Below are positions 14,144 through 25,520 of a stretch of 64,000 bases of DNA, piece by piece (within the stretch, counting starts at the first letter, position 1; each line of letters opens with the position of its first letter). The position numbers were made by a program, and so were the translations under genes. The stretch spans positions 238,847 to 302,846 of the forward strand of contig JASBNA010000055.1 in NCBI GenBank assembly GCA_038087015.1, written 5' to 3'. Origin of the DNA: Cerrena zonata. Taxonomy: Eukaryota > Basidiomycota > Agaricomycetes > Polyporales > Cerrenaceae. The notes beneath the pieces were generated by a model. The model ran no database searches, was not told the origin of the DNA, and saw only the letters and a list, made by a program, of their open reading frames with translations.

Positions 14144-14552
14144 TGTATCTTGTTTGTTGTGCTAATCAAAGTACTAGAAAACCAGCGAATCGTCCCAGTT
14201 ATAAACCCTCCAGTGAATTGGCGGTTGTTGTTGTTGTTGCTGATGGCAGCTAGTGCTCCTGTTTACACAGTTACCCCCTGCCTGTGTAACTGTGAGTCCA
14301 TGCCCCCCGACCGCGCGCGGGCCTTGGTAAATTGGAGCACGCCACGCGTACACCGGGGCACGGCCCCCGGCGCCGCGCCCGTGCACCGCGCTACATCACG
14401 CAGTGTTAATTCAAGGGGGCGGCGGCAATGGTTTTGTTTTGTTGTTTAATCAAAACAAAAAAACACAACTTTTAAATATAAAAACTTGGATATCCCCGTT
14501 CTTTTATCAAATAACAACTACTTTTCTTTTTCATCCGTATAATCAATTGAAA
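14144..14552. promoter_or_regulatory. Divergent H2A-H2B promoter with GC-rich island
   Basis: A bidirectional control region between the two histone start codons. Bases 14281-14400 are about 72% G+C by hand count (80% over 14341-14400), with runs such as cggcccccggcgccgcgccc, in a genome that is otherwise clearly AT-rich. AT-rich and CAAAACAAAA-type DNA lies on the H2B side. Open frames crossing this block are chance products of the base composition. Confidence 0.8.
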
Positions 14553-14945
14553 ATGGCCCCAAAAGCTGAAAAGAAACCTGCCTCTAAAGCTCCAGCTGAA
14601 AAGAAACCAGCTGCTAAAAAGACTGCTTCTTCTTCTGAACCAAAAAAGAGATCTAAGACCAGAAAGGAAACTTACTCTTCTTATATCTATAAAGTTTTAA
14701 AACAAACTCATCCAGATACTGGTATTTCTCAAAAGGCCATGTCTATCATGAACTCTTTTGTTAACGACATTTTTGAAAGAATTGCTGGGGAAGCTTCTAA
14801 ATTAGCCGCTTACAATAAGAAATCCACCATTTCTGCTAGAGAAATCCAAACTGCTGTTAGATTGATTTTACCAGGGGAATTGGCTAAACACGCTGTTTCT
14901 GAAGGTACTAGAGCTGTTACCAAATACTCTTCTGCTGCTAATTAA
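14553..14945 (+). CDS. HTB1: Histone H2B
   Basis: A 130-residue core histone H2B starting at 14553 ([20 protein letters not shown]); the longer in-frame upstream reading is 5' leader. It has a lysine-rich tail, histone fold ([20 protein letters not shown]) and the C-terminal helix with AVTKYSSA, which contains the conserved lysine ubiquitinated by Rad6-Bre1. It is intact and uses preferred codons. Confidence 0.98.
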   Translation: MAPKAEKKPASKAPAEKKPAAKKTASSSEPKKRSKTRKETYSSYIYKVLKQTHPDTGISQKAMSIMNSFVNDIFERIAGEASKLAAYNKKSTISAREIQTAVRLILPGELAKHAVSEGTRAVTKYSSAAN

Positions 14946-15288
14946 TTTCTTTCTAATTCTTGTCCTGTTTTTTCCTTGTGTATTATATAGTTTCTAGTTT
15001 AAACTATGACTGTTTCAGTCTTGTATATTAGTCAAGAAACCTTGTTATGATTTAAATACATTATTGTAGTTCTATTAATCTCTCTTACCTTGAGCAATTA
15101 TACCCCTGGCTGCAAAATAAACCAATACTCTTAAAGTATTACATTGTATGAAATAAAAGTATCTTTGTATAAAATAAAAGTATTACTTTGTATAAAATAA
15201 AAGTATCTTTGTATAAAATAAAAGTATTACTTTGTATGAAATAAAAGTATTACTTTGTATGAAATAAAAGTATTACTTTGTAAAGGTA
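14946..15288. other. H2B 3' flank (343 bp)
   Basis: An AT-rich 3' flank of H2B, followed by the tandem array described separately. No gene is seen. The array ends a few bases before the stop codon of the converging 706-codon gene. Confidence 0.8.
15133..15285. repeat. Tandem array of 21- and 23-bp units downstream of H2B
   Basis: About seven units of two kinds: 23 bp (aaaagtattactttgtat plus aaaat) and 21 bp (aaaagtatctttgtat plus aaaat), mixed in order with minor substitutions such as gaaat. It abuts the 3' end of the next gene, whose stop codon is at 15289. Confidence 0.93.
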
Positions 15289-17409
15289 TTAGTCTTCGAC
15301 CAAACCCATCTCTGGTTCCCAATGGCTCTTGAATACTCTCACTTCTTTAAAAACTTCATATCTCTGCTCTTGATTCTTAGTATATGAAAAATTTAAAAAT
15401 ATAAAATTATCATTAATAACCTTGCAAAGTTTCATACCAACGTCGTCATGCTTGATCCCTATACCCCCCATCATTTCTATTTGTCTGCATCCCTTTTCAA
15501 TCACTGCTTCTGAAAGCTCGGTTTCTGATCCTTCAACGTACGATAACAATAAATAGTACCCTACAATGGGTTTCTGTTCCTTGACCGCCATACGAAACCC
15601 TTCATAATAATACATCGTAGGCGTGTGGATCTTATCCTGCTCGTCAACAACTTCTGAATTGTGTTTGGCAATCAGCTCATAACAATTGGCTTCTCTAAGA
15701 AAACTCTGTATACAAATAACTTCCAGGTCAATTAATGCTTCTCCCAAACCATACGCCTTCGAAACAACTTCCGGAATATAAAGCTTCATCACAACCAGAT
15801 CGCCTGGTCTCTTGTCGCTGAGTACTTGCTTGAAAAATGGGAAGAATTGACAAAGTAAGTCAACCCTAAACTTGTACACCTTTCTCAAGATTCCGTCTCC
15901 TGAAAAGTTCCATCCACGTAAAACTTCAAACCCACTCCACGATTCACATTGGCCAGTGACTTGGAAAAGACTCTTGCGGCTGTCAATCTTAGCTCTAGCA
16001 TTGGTTTCTTCGACAAGTACTTCCTTAATTGCAGCACGACGAAAATCCGCCTCTTCTTCAGGCTTCACCACTAAGGCTTCTTTAAAAACACAAATAGTCT
16101 CCTTCTGTCTTTCCTTACCAAGCTCTTCTTCTGGAGAGCCTTCGGAATATAACCATGATAGAAAGGCGGCCTGAACGGTTATACACATATCCTTCAATGT
16201 GAATAACCTATAACGAAATGAAACTTCTACTTCAGTGTCATTACACTTTGCCATTTTATCCAAATCGCCTTCATCAATCTCTAAGAAAAGAGTATGGTGG
16301 AAATTAGTTATAATACCACGAGTTACTTTGCAAACAATAAAGTTTGTACAAAAATTTCTCATGATTAACTTGAAATCATTATTCCATGTCTGGATTCCAT
16401 CCTTAACCAAATTACTAAAGTCAGGTCCTAACGAATCAAGAAAAAATAAAGGTTCTCCATTTTCCGAATAAACCACATCTGGTCTACCTACGATTTTAAC
16501 CTCACTAGTTTCGTCTTTAATTCTTACAAAATGGTCAATTCTTATTTGACGTCCTGCTAATTCGAGAAACCGAATCGTAGGATATTGAACGTATTCTTCG
16601 AAATCGCTAAAGCAATTACCCTTAGTAACAGGAACACAACTAACAATCTCATTAGATAATAAAAAAGCTTGAAGTATTCTCATCCACTTATCTTCGTAGT
16701 CGTTTGGATCTAAGTTTAAAATTCTCTCTCTATATTCTTGTTGAAAAAAATTCAAATTGCCAAAACATTCATTAGTAATTTCAGTTTCAATTCTTGGTTT
16801 TACTCTAAATAACCTATTGCCAAGTTTAGAAATACCGATAATCAGACTGTAAACGTGTTCTAGTGTCCATCCATCTGTATCAAAGCTAACCTCCAAAGGT
16901 ATTGTGAAAAATGGAATAGCAGTATTTGCAAATAATTGTAAATCAAAGTTATCCCGAGAGTGAGCTCGATATGTCAACATAGATTTTATATGATACCGTT
17001 CAGAAGGACTCATTATTGCTAATAATTCAGGTATGACTATGTTGATGTATACTAACCTCTCATCTGGAAATCTTTGGGCCAAAGATTTAGCGGTGGCATT
17101 CTTAACATATTCTATTCGTTCATGTCCAGAAGTAGGTATTTCGGTTAATGGGGTAGGATTAACATACACTAATCGAAAGTTTTCTTCAAATATATCACGT
17201 CTTCCGCGGATGCCCTTGAAGTAATCATCCTGCTGACAATCATACCTTTCTAACAAGTCTTCTGGTGGAATGGAGTTTACATACACTATATTATCAGTTG
17301 GAAAGATCTCCGCCAATGTTTCAGGTGTAAGGCAGTTGTCAAACACTATAAGTCCTGAAGTTTGAGTTTTTAGAATTTCACCGTAGCTACCTCGTAAATG
17401 TGACTTCAT
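15289..17409 (-). CDS. Unrecognised 706-residue protein with C-terminal kinase-like region
   Basis: The open frame is intact (MKSHLRGSYGEILKTQTSG). I do not recognise a named family. Residues 1-160 contain three spaced hydrophobic motifs (NIVYVNSIPPEDLL, RLVYVNPTPLTEIP, RLVYINIVIPELLA), which suggests an internal repeat. About 450-690 follows the order of a protein-kinase-like fold: VMKLYIPE (beta-3 Lys), REANCYELI (helix C Glu), GYYLLLSYVEG (hinge), GIKHDDVGMKLCKVIND (catalytic-loop-like HxD) and FIFLNFS in place of the DFG motif. Loss of DFG suggests a pseudokinase or a divergent phosphotransferase. The gene lies beside the gene-free block. Function unknown. Confidence 0.75.
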   Translation of the reverse strand: MKSHLRGSYGEILKTQTSGLIVFDNCLTPETLAEIFPTDNIVYVNSIPPEDLLERYDCQQDDYFKGIRGRRDIFEENFRLVYVNPTPLTEIPTSGHERIEYVKNATAKSLAQRFPDERLVYINIVIPELLAIMSPSERYHIKSMLTYRAHSRDNFDLQLFANTAIPFFTIPLEVSFDTDGWTLEHVYSLIIGISKLGNRLFRVKPRIETEITNECFGNLNFFQQEYRERILNLDPNDYEDKWMRILQAFLLSNEIVSCVPVTKGNCFSDFEEYVQYPTIRFLELAGRQIRIDHFVRIKDETSEVKIVGRPDVVYSENGEPLFFLDSLGPDFSNLVKDGIQTWNNDFKLIMRNFCTNFIVCKVTRGIITNFHHTLFLEIDEGDLDKMAKCNDTEVEVSFRYRLFTLKDMCITVQAAFLSWLYSEGSPEEELGKERQKETICVFKEALVVKPEEEADFRRAAIKEVLVEETNARAKIDSRKSLFQVTGQCESWSGFEVLRGWNFSGDGILRKVYKFRVDLLCQFFPFFKQVLSDKRPGDLVVMKLYIPEVVSKAYGLGEALIDLEVICIQSFLREANCYELIAKHNSEVVDEQDKIHTPTMYYYEGFRMAVKEQKPIVGYYLLLSYVEGSETELSEAVIEKGCRQIEMMGGIGIKHDDVGMKLCKVINDNFIFLNFSYTKNQEQRYEVFKEVRVFKSHWEPEMGLVED

Positions 17410-18470
17410 GCTGTTATGGTTTGAGTGGAAAGGTTAATCAATGTGAAATAATCAAATGTATTTATATTTATTAGCTTATTATAATATGGTAAGTATTGCA
17501 ACCGAATAAAAAATTGCTCCGTTTCGGCTGCAAAATCACAATATGTACGGATGTTCTGGTGCAGTAAAGAAATGGTTATACGCTATTCTAAAGTGCTTGA
17601 TTGCAAGATACTTTTTGATGAACCAAAGTCAATGGTTAAACTATGTATGGAGTTCAGATATCTTAACTCAACCAAGCATTTTTGTATTCTGTTTTGTAAT
17701 TTTATGTTTTTTCAAAGAACTGAAATTTTTTTCATAATTTTCACAACTTTCGTACAAAATTATATAAAGGTAATAAAAAGTAGACATCACCCAGTATCTT
17801 CAACTATTCCCTCCAATAATTGGCTGAAACCATCAACTTCACAAAATAAGCCTTTAAAATTGTTAAACCACATCCTAAAAGCACTATCTTAAGAAAACTT
17901 AGCTTTGATCTCCTATTAGCCATCTATGCAAATAGCCCATATAGACAATTTAAATAAATCATTTCGATAACATGAAACTCCGTTTTCATTGGCAAATACA
18001 CCTCACCGATAGTATTTTCAACTAATCCAGCGAAAATTCACCGTTATGCTTCATCAACCTATACTTTAAGCTAAAGCAAAAATAATTCAAATATGATTGA
18101 TCATAACGAAGCTTCTCTCTCCGGCCAATCGATTTTCTACCTTTTATTGGAAATTCGCCAGTGTGGTCAATCTCAAAGCCAGGTGATATATTTTCTATGA
18201 CAGATTTAGTGAATATTGAATATCATTTGATAAACGCTCAACGCCTCTATAACAATTTCACTAACATACTATTTTGCAATCTTCCATATAACAGATTTTA
18301 AATTATTCATTGAATTTAAAAATAAGCAAATACTTAGGATTATATAAATAGAGAATCAATACACTGTTTTCAAATAGCTAAACATGACATTGTATTTCGA
18401 TTCTAATTCTTAAGGTAATGTTTTCAACTAACATACAATATTCTGGTCCCGTATCAAGATAACTACTATA

Positions 18471-18809
18471 TTATTTATCCGGTTTATCGCCATAACACAT
18501 TGAATTGCCATTATTTGTATTTATCGATAAATCAAGTTCTTTATCAGTATAATATTTCTTTCTATTAGTCTCAATTAGCTTGATGCATTCATTTACTTCA
18601 ATCTTTGATCTCCATGTATTTTCAATTATATCAGTTTGAAACAATTTGATAATGGAATTTAATGCTAATGCTTGTAAGCCTCCATTGAAGTTTGTCCAGG
18701 TAATTGTTGTGAAGAGATTTTCAATGAATGATAATCTTTCTTCTTCAACCTTAAGGTTATACGTATTTAGTTTTCGCTTCTTAAATTTTGAAAAACCACC
18801 AAATTTCAC
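18471..18809 (-). CDS. Doubtful 112-codon open frame inside the gene-free block
   Basis: An ATG-to-stop frame starting MKFGGFSKFKKRKLNTYN. Its composition is protein-like (charged and hydrophobic residues mixed, with Trp and Cys), but no family is recognised. It could be a decayed gene remnant or chance in AT-rich DNA; I lean towards not a functional gene. Confidence 0.15.
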   Translation of the reverse strand: MKFGGFSKFKKRKLNTYNLKVEEERLSFIENLFTTITWTNFNGGLQALALNSIIKLFQTDIIENTWRSKIEVNECIKLIETNRKKYYTDKELDLSINTNNGNSMCYGDKPDK

Positions 18810-21800
18810 CAGACATTATTCAGGTAAATCTTTTCCTCATATCGTTATATATTTTCTATTGATCTTTAAATGGATACATATTCATTCTTGTATAATAAAA
18901 AAAGTAAATATTATTCTTACAACTAGATTTTTGGTTTCATAATAAAGAAATGAAAGAACTGGAACATGATCAACAAGATTATAAAGAAAATTGTGTTCAA
19001 GTTTACAACATTTGTTAACGCTACTTCAAGACCATTCTGTACAAACTAAGATAAAAGTGATAAAAATGTATTCAATTGTAAATGGCTCTTACAAAGAATG
19101 GAAGACGAGGTATCATCATTAAGTGTGGTATCTCCTGAGCAATATATATATAAATTTTAAGCAACCTAAAAACCCTAAAATTGAAATGCAACAAGAAAAA
19201 AAAAAAACACTAAGTAAACCGATGCATTGATTTATCATTATAAAATACTTATAGCTGCATCTACTTAAAAGGAATTTCCAAGAACAAAACTTGCAAACCT
19301 GATCGAATATTCTCAATTATCCTCGCCGGCTTACCATTACAAATTTTATTAACATATCGCATAGTTGGCCTTAACTGTAGGTAATGTATAGACATAATTG
19401 TACTGCTGTACTCATATTGCCGGTAACCTTTCGCCAACCTAGCATAACTAACGTAAGTATCGAAAATAAAAACGCTAATTTTCTTCTATTGGATGAACTA
19501 CTTCTATTCTCAAAAAAAAAAAAAACCTAACTCATGAACATCTTCAACTATACAATCTCGAATGGATGAAATAAAACCCTAATCAAGGAAAAAGGTTCGA
19601 AAACTACTTCAGCAATTCCTTAGTGCGATCATAAATACTTATGAAACAGAGTCCTATTCATCAAATCAATCGCGCCAATACAAGTCTTTGAGATTCAGGT
19701 TCAACACTGACATTTAGAAGCTACAAAACAGTAAGTGAATCTCTTTCAAATCTGAGCAATATATCCCAAGACGAGCAACACGATTTATGAGGGACCCATA
19801 TCAATTGATATTAGATTAATTTCTTACTTATACCAACCTTCACGTCATTTTTTTTTTTAGGAAAGGACGTGTTAATACGGTTTAAGAGAAGAATTACAAG
19901 GAAAAGAGAGATCATGAATAAAGTATATATACCTAAAAAATTGTTTCATACTAAATGATATTCATTTAATTCAAAGGTATTTATGAAAGAATTGTTACAT
20001 AATAATAAGCGCAATTATTGATTTTCCTACTTGATATGATACACTAGATCGGAAAATCATAATATATTGTGAATACTTGCACTAACTTTACAGCCTCAAA
20101 ATCTCAATAACAAGCTTCAAACAATAAATCAAATCAGTTTTGAAAGGAAGAAAAAAATAATTCAAGAGCCTTGGAGATAATACTGAGCTTGGATGAAGTT
20201 CAACTAATTAATACTTTCACAGAGAAGATTAATTCAATTCCGAAGATAAGCAGATACTACCCATGGATAGTGGGATATTAATTCCAATTATCTTCACAGC
20301 AATTACCTGATGGCCATACTCGTTGGTTAATTAAATTAAAGATATGTTTCTTGCTAGTATCATATATATTTTAAATTCACTATTTCTTAGTCATTGGTGA
20401 GAAGATTATTTACTTCTCTTTCAGCCATTCACTTCTATCTACTTTTTTTTGTATCTATATAGTTATTCCTCAGTTCAAGCTTATAATATATGTCAAGTAA
20501 AGAAATGTAACATCTAAACGTTATCGTACATAAATCTTAACCATTTAACATTTAGTATTGAGCCAATATACATGTACCAACTTGAAAAATATCTTGATCA
20601 AGAATCAAAAGCCCTTCTATGAATGCTTAGCAAGGTATTATAAAGCTATGTGGGACTCCACCAAAGTGCCAGCTTTAGGGATATGGATAGTTCAGAACTA
20701 TAGTTTGAACGGCTGTGCTGACGGACTCAACAGATGCTGGTAAAGATAATGGGCGATTTCCTTGATTTTGTTTGTTCGAAACACAGTTGAGAAATTGAGT
20801 ATACATGATAGGTATTAGTATGATGATTAATGAGAAGTAAAAGGAAAAGAAGTTGAATTGAGTTATCGGTTTAATTACCCCAGCTAAAACTACTTCAGGC
20901 TTTTGGTATTCGATAACAACTTTTGGAGATTTTACAATCATTATATCAAGGTTGATAATGAGCAGTGTATATTTGCGTAGTTGTATAAGTCATGAAGTAC
21001 CTATATAGTCATTTATCGTTTGTACTCGCTATATTTACGTATCGATGGTTATTAAGAAAAGTGTTTTAGCCGGTAGGTTCTTGTTGAATCACAGATAAGT
21101 TCGGTTTCGCTAACTATTTCTCAAGTTTCAGCTAATGAAATGAGTAAGTCCTAGCTACTACTCTTTATTGTTGGAATTATTTCGAGCTTTGGACATATAT
21201 GAATAGTTAACCTGATATGTGATCCACGTTTTGGAGACTGCCCATCCCCCAAAAGCTTCAAGAAATGGCTTCACACATTCGTATTTGTTGAGATGTGTAC
21301 CTCAACTGTACGATACATTAGCTACGTTTTAGAGGAGTTTGTTCCCATATTTGAGCTCAAAGGCTCTCTCATTAAAGTGTTGCAGTACTATTAGATCATT
21401 ATTCAAACACAAGTTTACGATGAAGTTGACAAATGCGCTTGTTTGAATAATATTAGAAGTTTGTCCTCATTATGTTCCTGACAGGATTGAATACTCTGAC
21501 GATGAAATATTAATGAATGAGTAATGAGATTTTCTGATGTTTCATCGCGAATTGAGTTCGAATTGGTTTTAACCCTCTGGCTAATTATGAATTTAACAAC
21601 GTTCCAGGCTGCAAAATAGTTGCAATTAGAGACTTTTGACCACTTTGAGATATTACTTCATGCGCCTATTTTTTTGAAGTTGAGATGAATTGGCTAGGTA
21701 TTTATAATGCTCATAAGGGATTTTTTTAACAACTTTTCATTCAGCACTTATATTTTACGGAAGTAGTTTATTTACTTGAGTTTTTAGTCGCTGTTTATTC

Positions 21801-23772
21801 GCTACCTGTTAGCTTAGCTCACCCATTTCGAGTTCACTGTATAGATTAATGACATTTTCAATGTGTGGAAATATGTTTGGAAGTCTCCCATTTTTACTTT
21901 TTTTTTAATTCTTGGAGACTATTGTTTGTACAGCTTTAGCTTGTCAGTTGCGATAAGTGCAATTCTGGAGCTGTCAGCTTTTCTGCAAAATATTTAGCCC
22001 CTCTAAAGTAGGATGTGTTTGTTTCGCTAACATGCTCACTTTTTATTCTATATTGAGTCGTAGTATTAAGGACACTCTAGGATGATTATTGTTGATTTGT
22101 TGATTCCCAGAGCTTATATATCCCTTTTCAATGTATTCAGATTTATCCCACGTTTAAGATATTATTACTTTTCTCACCCTAAGTCATACTATGGTTAGTT
22201 TGACAGTTCTAATATATGGATGCGCAACCTTTTATTTTAGGTTAATTATCTCAATATAAGTTTTCCATGCTCGGAAAGGGTCAACGAATTTTTATACCCA
22301 GCTCATAAAATTTATTTTGATGAGATGGAACCCCGTTTTTAAAAGATAGTTTTTTTTGTTTGAGTCTTGTTGGTTTATTGCAAGAACTTAAACTTATCAT
22401 CAAAAGGGAATTGGAGGATATTTTTTTGCAGCTGAGATTGTATAGTTTTTTTTACACTTGTTTGAGATCGTAAAATCTGTATTCCTAGGAATATGCTTCC
22501 ATCTTGAAGATACACAGTTAGCTTAACTGAGTTTTAGCGTTGCAATCGATTAGTCGTAATAAGCACTAGCTGACCTATTCACCTTTTTTAAATCACAACT
22601 AATAAGTCTTAGTCTGTTAGTGATTTTATGAAAAGAATTACTACCCATAAACTTTACATTCGCAACTCTTAACGTACTGTCTTCGTCAAGAAAGATTCAA
22701 TTAATTCTAGTGGCTGTGAAATTTTTGTTCATTAGTATAAAAGGCTACGCATAATAGGTAAAAAGTGTGGTGAAAGGAAGCAGAAAGTTTGTTTGAATAT
22801 TAACCATATGGTAATAAATGAAAGTCTGTTTACTAAAAAACAAATTACAGAGGGCTTTGAGTGAGTCCATGTTGAATAGCAGGCTCATTTATGGCATTTT
22901 TATGTTGATCAAAATTTTTTGCAAGAAAGTATAGTCTTTAAGACAATACCGAAATCAGGGTTTTTGACTAGTTTAATTTAGTAAGCATGAAGCCTATACG
23001 TAGGATAAGATGGTAGAAAGGAATTGGCTAACCTCGAAAAGTGACTTCGTTCTTGTCTTTTAAATTGTTTAAATTTTTGTCTAATATATTTCATCAAGAT
23101 AGCTTGTTAATAAACAAATTTTTTTTTATAATGATAATGAATAATAATTGTCAATAATATTAGAAAGTGCTACGAGATTCTTATATAATACATAGTTTTC
23201 CAACTTGTTTGGTTTTATTAAGTCAAGTCTTAATAATCTCTTTGACTTTTGATTATTCTGCGTTTAACCTTTGTGGAGGCTTTTCTTGCAACAACTCAGT
23301 TGAATTTTATTTAAACAAAAAGGTTTGGCTTTCCTTCCCCGTGACTTAAAAAAAGATGTAAATACTGAGTCTGGTCAAAGGGGAATTAGAACTTAAGATG
23401 CTCAGGTATAAAATTTCAAACCCCTTGTCTCGAATCCCTTTTCTAAGTATATCCTACTCGAGTAAACATTAGAAAGCCTGAAAGGGTCAAATAATATATA
23501 TAGTAAACGCTGTATCACTTAATGTAAGAGGAGTTTGTAATAGGATTTTGAAGAATATTGATTAATATTTTGTTCAATTTTGCAAAAAAAAGTAGAATAA
23601 TTTGGTAAAATAAGGTATTAACATTAAAAAAATACATAAAATTCCAATAAACCCAACCAAAACGACTCTTGACATGTAATACAATAGCTTGAAGATTGAT
23701 AAAATATATAGAGTCAAGAATACTTTTATTGGTTGCAAATAGTCGAAGTCTCAGTTCAAATTCTTTTTTTGA

Positions 23773-23934
23773 GTGTTTTCGCTGCCAAAAATCAACAGTG
23801 GAACAAGAACCTTGAAATTGACAATCATCAAGCGCAACCCCAAAGGACCCAGTATGATGGTCAAAGAGTCCCATACTGCTATAGCACATGGTGGAATCCC
23901 TATGGGTTTGGCTGTGGAGAAGATTATCAATTAG
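23773..23934 (+). pseudogene. Possible coding remnant (53 codons, no start)
   Basis: A stop-to-stop frame with unusually protein-like content in its second half, including KRNPKGPSMMVKESHTAIAH and GGIPMGLAVEKI. It has no ATG at its beginning and stops directly follow. The overlapping frames on both strands are also open but look less natural. It might be a fragment of a former gene at the edge of the gene-free block. I cannot name the family. Confidence 0.2.
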
Positions 23935-24059
23935 TCTGGATTTTTAAACTTACATATCTAGGAATATCATGCTATAATATTATGCCAAAATGATATATTT
24001 ATAATTTAATACATAAGATTTTTGATTAAGAGTACATGTATATACAAGCATTAAGGAAA

Positions 24060-25520
24060 TTAAATTGTATCAAGATTCGAAGTTGAATCCCTATAGTCTT
24101 CAGGGGATTTTATACCCAAGAAATAGAAGAGTCTATCCCATTGACCCTTTTTATGTAGCATTGCTAAGATTAAAATGGCGGGCAATTGCCATACCGAGCA
24201 CCAAAACAATTTTTTAGCATGGAAACCAGCTGCTTGAAGGCCTTCAGCGGTTGGTTTGGCACCATTTGCGTAATTTTTCTCTTGTTGTTTCCAAAAGTTG
24301 AATGCCAAATAAGTTAACCAAATATTGGCAATTGCCGAGTCTATTTGGAAAACCCAATCGGTTACACCGAAATAACTTAAACCAAAGCATAAAGGAAACA
24401 TAAGTATAGAATAACGTAAAGCGACACGAGCATTCAATCTTGGATTTTCAGCAGCCGTCATGAAATATCCAGCACCTTTATATTGATCGGCAACGTTATG
24501 AGATAAAGCGTTGAAATGAGGAAATTGCCAGGCATATAATAAACCGGCTAAACACAAACCACCGGGGTGTAATAATGGAGATGAAGCTGCCCAACCCATA
24601 AGAGGAGGAATGGCACCAACTATGGCACCAACCCAAGTGTTAATGATTGATTTTCTCTTAAGAGAAGTATAAATCCAAGAATATAAAACAATATTCAAAG
24701 CACCCAAAAGAGAAACGGTTGGATTAACCCCCCAATATAACATCAGACAACCTATTGTACCAGTGGCCGCCGCAAACTGATATGATTGCTTCGGGGTGAC
24801 TATACCACGAACAACGGGTCTTAAGGAGGTTCTAGCCATATGTTTATCAAACTCCGGTTCCCTACCCATATTAATAGCATTTGCAGCTCCCGAACAAAGG
24901 GCGGTACCAAGAGTTAAGAACACTAATTGAGGTAATGAAACAGTTAAAGGAGAAAGTGAATAGGAACAGATACAACTTAACGTAACTAAAACCGTTAAAT
25001 TTGGTTTAGTAAGTTTAATGTAAGGATTTATCAAAGCCCGAAGATCAGGTTTGGATGAAGCTGAGGTGGATTTACATTTTGGTTTAACCGCAAAAGGGAT
25101 ATGATTAGATTGGACATTTGTATCTGGAATGGGGGTTGACGTGCTTTTGACTTGACCATTGTCCGAAGTAGATATTCTTTGGCCCAGAGGGGCATCCAGA
25201 TCTTGACAGTTGAGGACTTTAGTGGCAACGTTTTGCAAAATCGTACCATTTTCTGGATTAGAAAGTGATTCATTGGAGGTTTTTGAGGATAATAAAGGAT
25301 GATTTGGGTTTTGACTTTGATTTTGAAATTGAACAAATGCCGAATCTGAATGATTTTTATGCCTAGCAGGGGTACCTGTTATCAATTTTCTATAAGTTGA
25401 AGTCAAATACTGATTGCCAATGAAATTTTGTTGTTTCAGTAAGTTTTTGGTGGTATTTTTAAAGAAGAAATTGAAGTTCGAGGCATAATTAAGCCTGGGT
25501 ATTATCAATTTCTGGGACAT
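24060..25520 (-). CDS. COX10: Protoheme IX farnesyltransferase, mitochondrial
   Basis: Converts heme B to heme O in the mitochondrial inner membrane, the first step to heme A for cytochrome oxidase. 486 residues: a basic, Asn-rich presequence; a long Ser/Asn-rich linker to about 170; then a UbiA-type prenyltransferase core with about seven to nine membrane helices. The first Asp-rich site is NAINMGREPEFDKHMART, with the LRPVVRG segment; the second loop is YTSLKRKSIINTWVGAIVGA. AWQFPHFNALS is a further family signature. The gene is intact and borders the gene-free block. Confidence 0.95.
   Translation of the reverse strand: MSQKLIIPRLNYASNFNFFFKNTTKNLLKQQNFIGNQYLTSTYRKLITGTPARHKNHSDSAFVQFQNQSQNPNHPLLSSKTSNESLSNPENGTILQNVATKVLNCQDLDAPLGQRISTSDNGQVKSTSTPIPDTNVQSNHIPFAVKPKCKSTSASSKPDLRALINPYIKLTKPNLTVLVTLSCICSYSLSPLTVSLPQLVFLTLGTALCSGAANAINMGREPEFDKHMARTSLRPVVRGIVTPKQSYQFAAATGTIGCLMLYWGVNPTVSLLGALNIVLYSWIYTSLKRKSIINTWVGAIVGAIPPLMGWAASSPLLHPGGLCLAGLLYAWQFPHFNALSHNVADQYKGAGYFMTAAENPRLNARVALRYSILMFPLCFGLSYFGVTDWVFQIDSAIANIWLTYLAFNFWKQQEKNYANGAKPTAEGLQAAGFHAKKLFWCSVWQLPAILILAMLHKKGQWDRLFYFLGIKSPEDYRDSTSNLDTI

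Larger units (their letters stand above)
17410..24059. other. 6.6-kb gene-free block with strand-skew reversal: candidate regional centromere
   Basis: There is no convincing gene over 6.6 kb, against a gene roughly every 2 kb elsewhere. By hand count 17761-18060 has 29 G and 70 C, 19381-19680 has 37 G and 62 C, and 22741-23040 has 66 G and 33 C. A exceeds T on the left (113 to 88 at 17761-18060), and T exceeds A on the right (116 to 86 at 22321-22620). The sign changes around 20-21 kb, near the midpoint. CUG-clade regional centromeres are gene-free, AT-rich and several kb long, and fire replication early, which leaves such skew. No large inverted repeat or LTR was seen by eye. The centromere call is inference. 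Confidence 0.55.

Noticed and set aside
14150..14449. Open frames across the histone promoter on both strands
   Set aside because: They result from the high G+C content of the promoter island; no start context or family.
17527..21620. Shared ggctgcaaaat words near 15109, 17527 and 21608 as possible LTR remnants
   Set aside because: Only about 11 bases are shared and the flanks do not match, so it is too weak to claim a mobile element.
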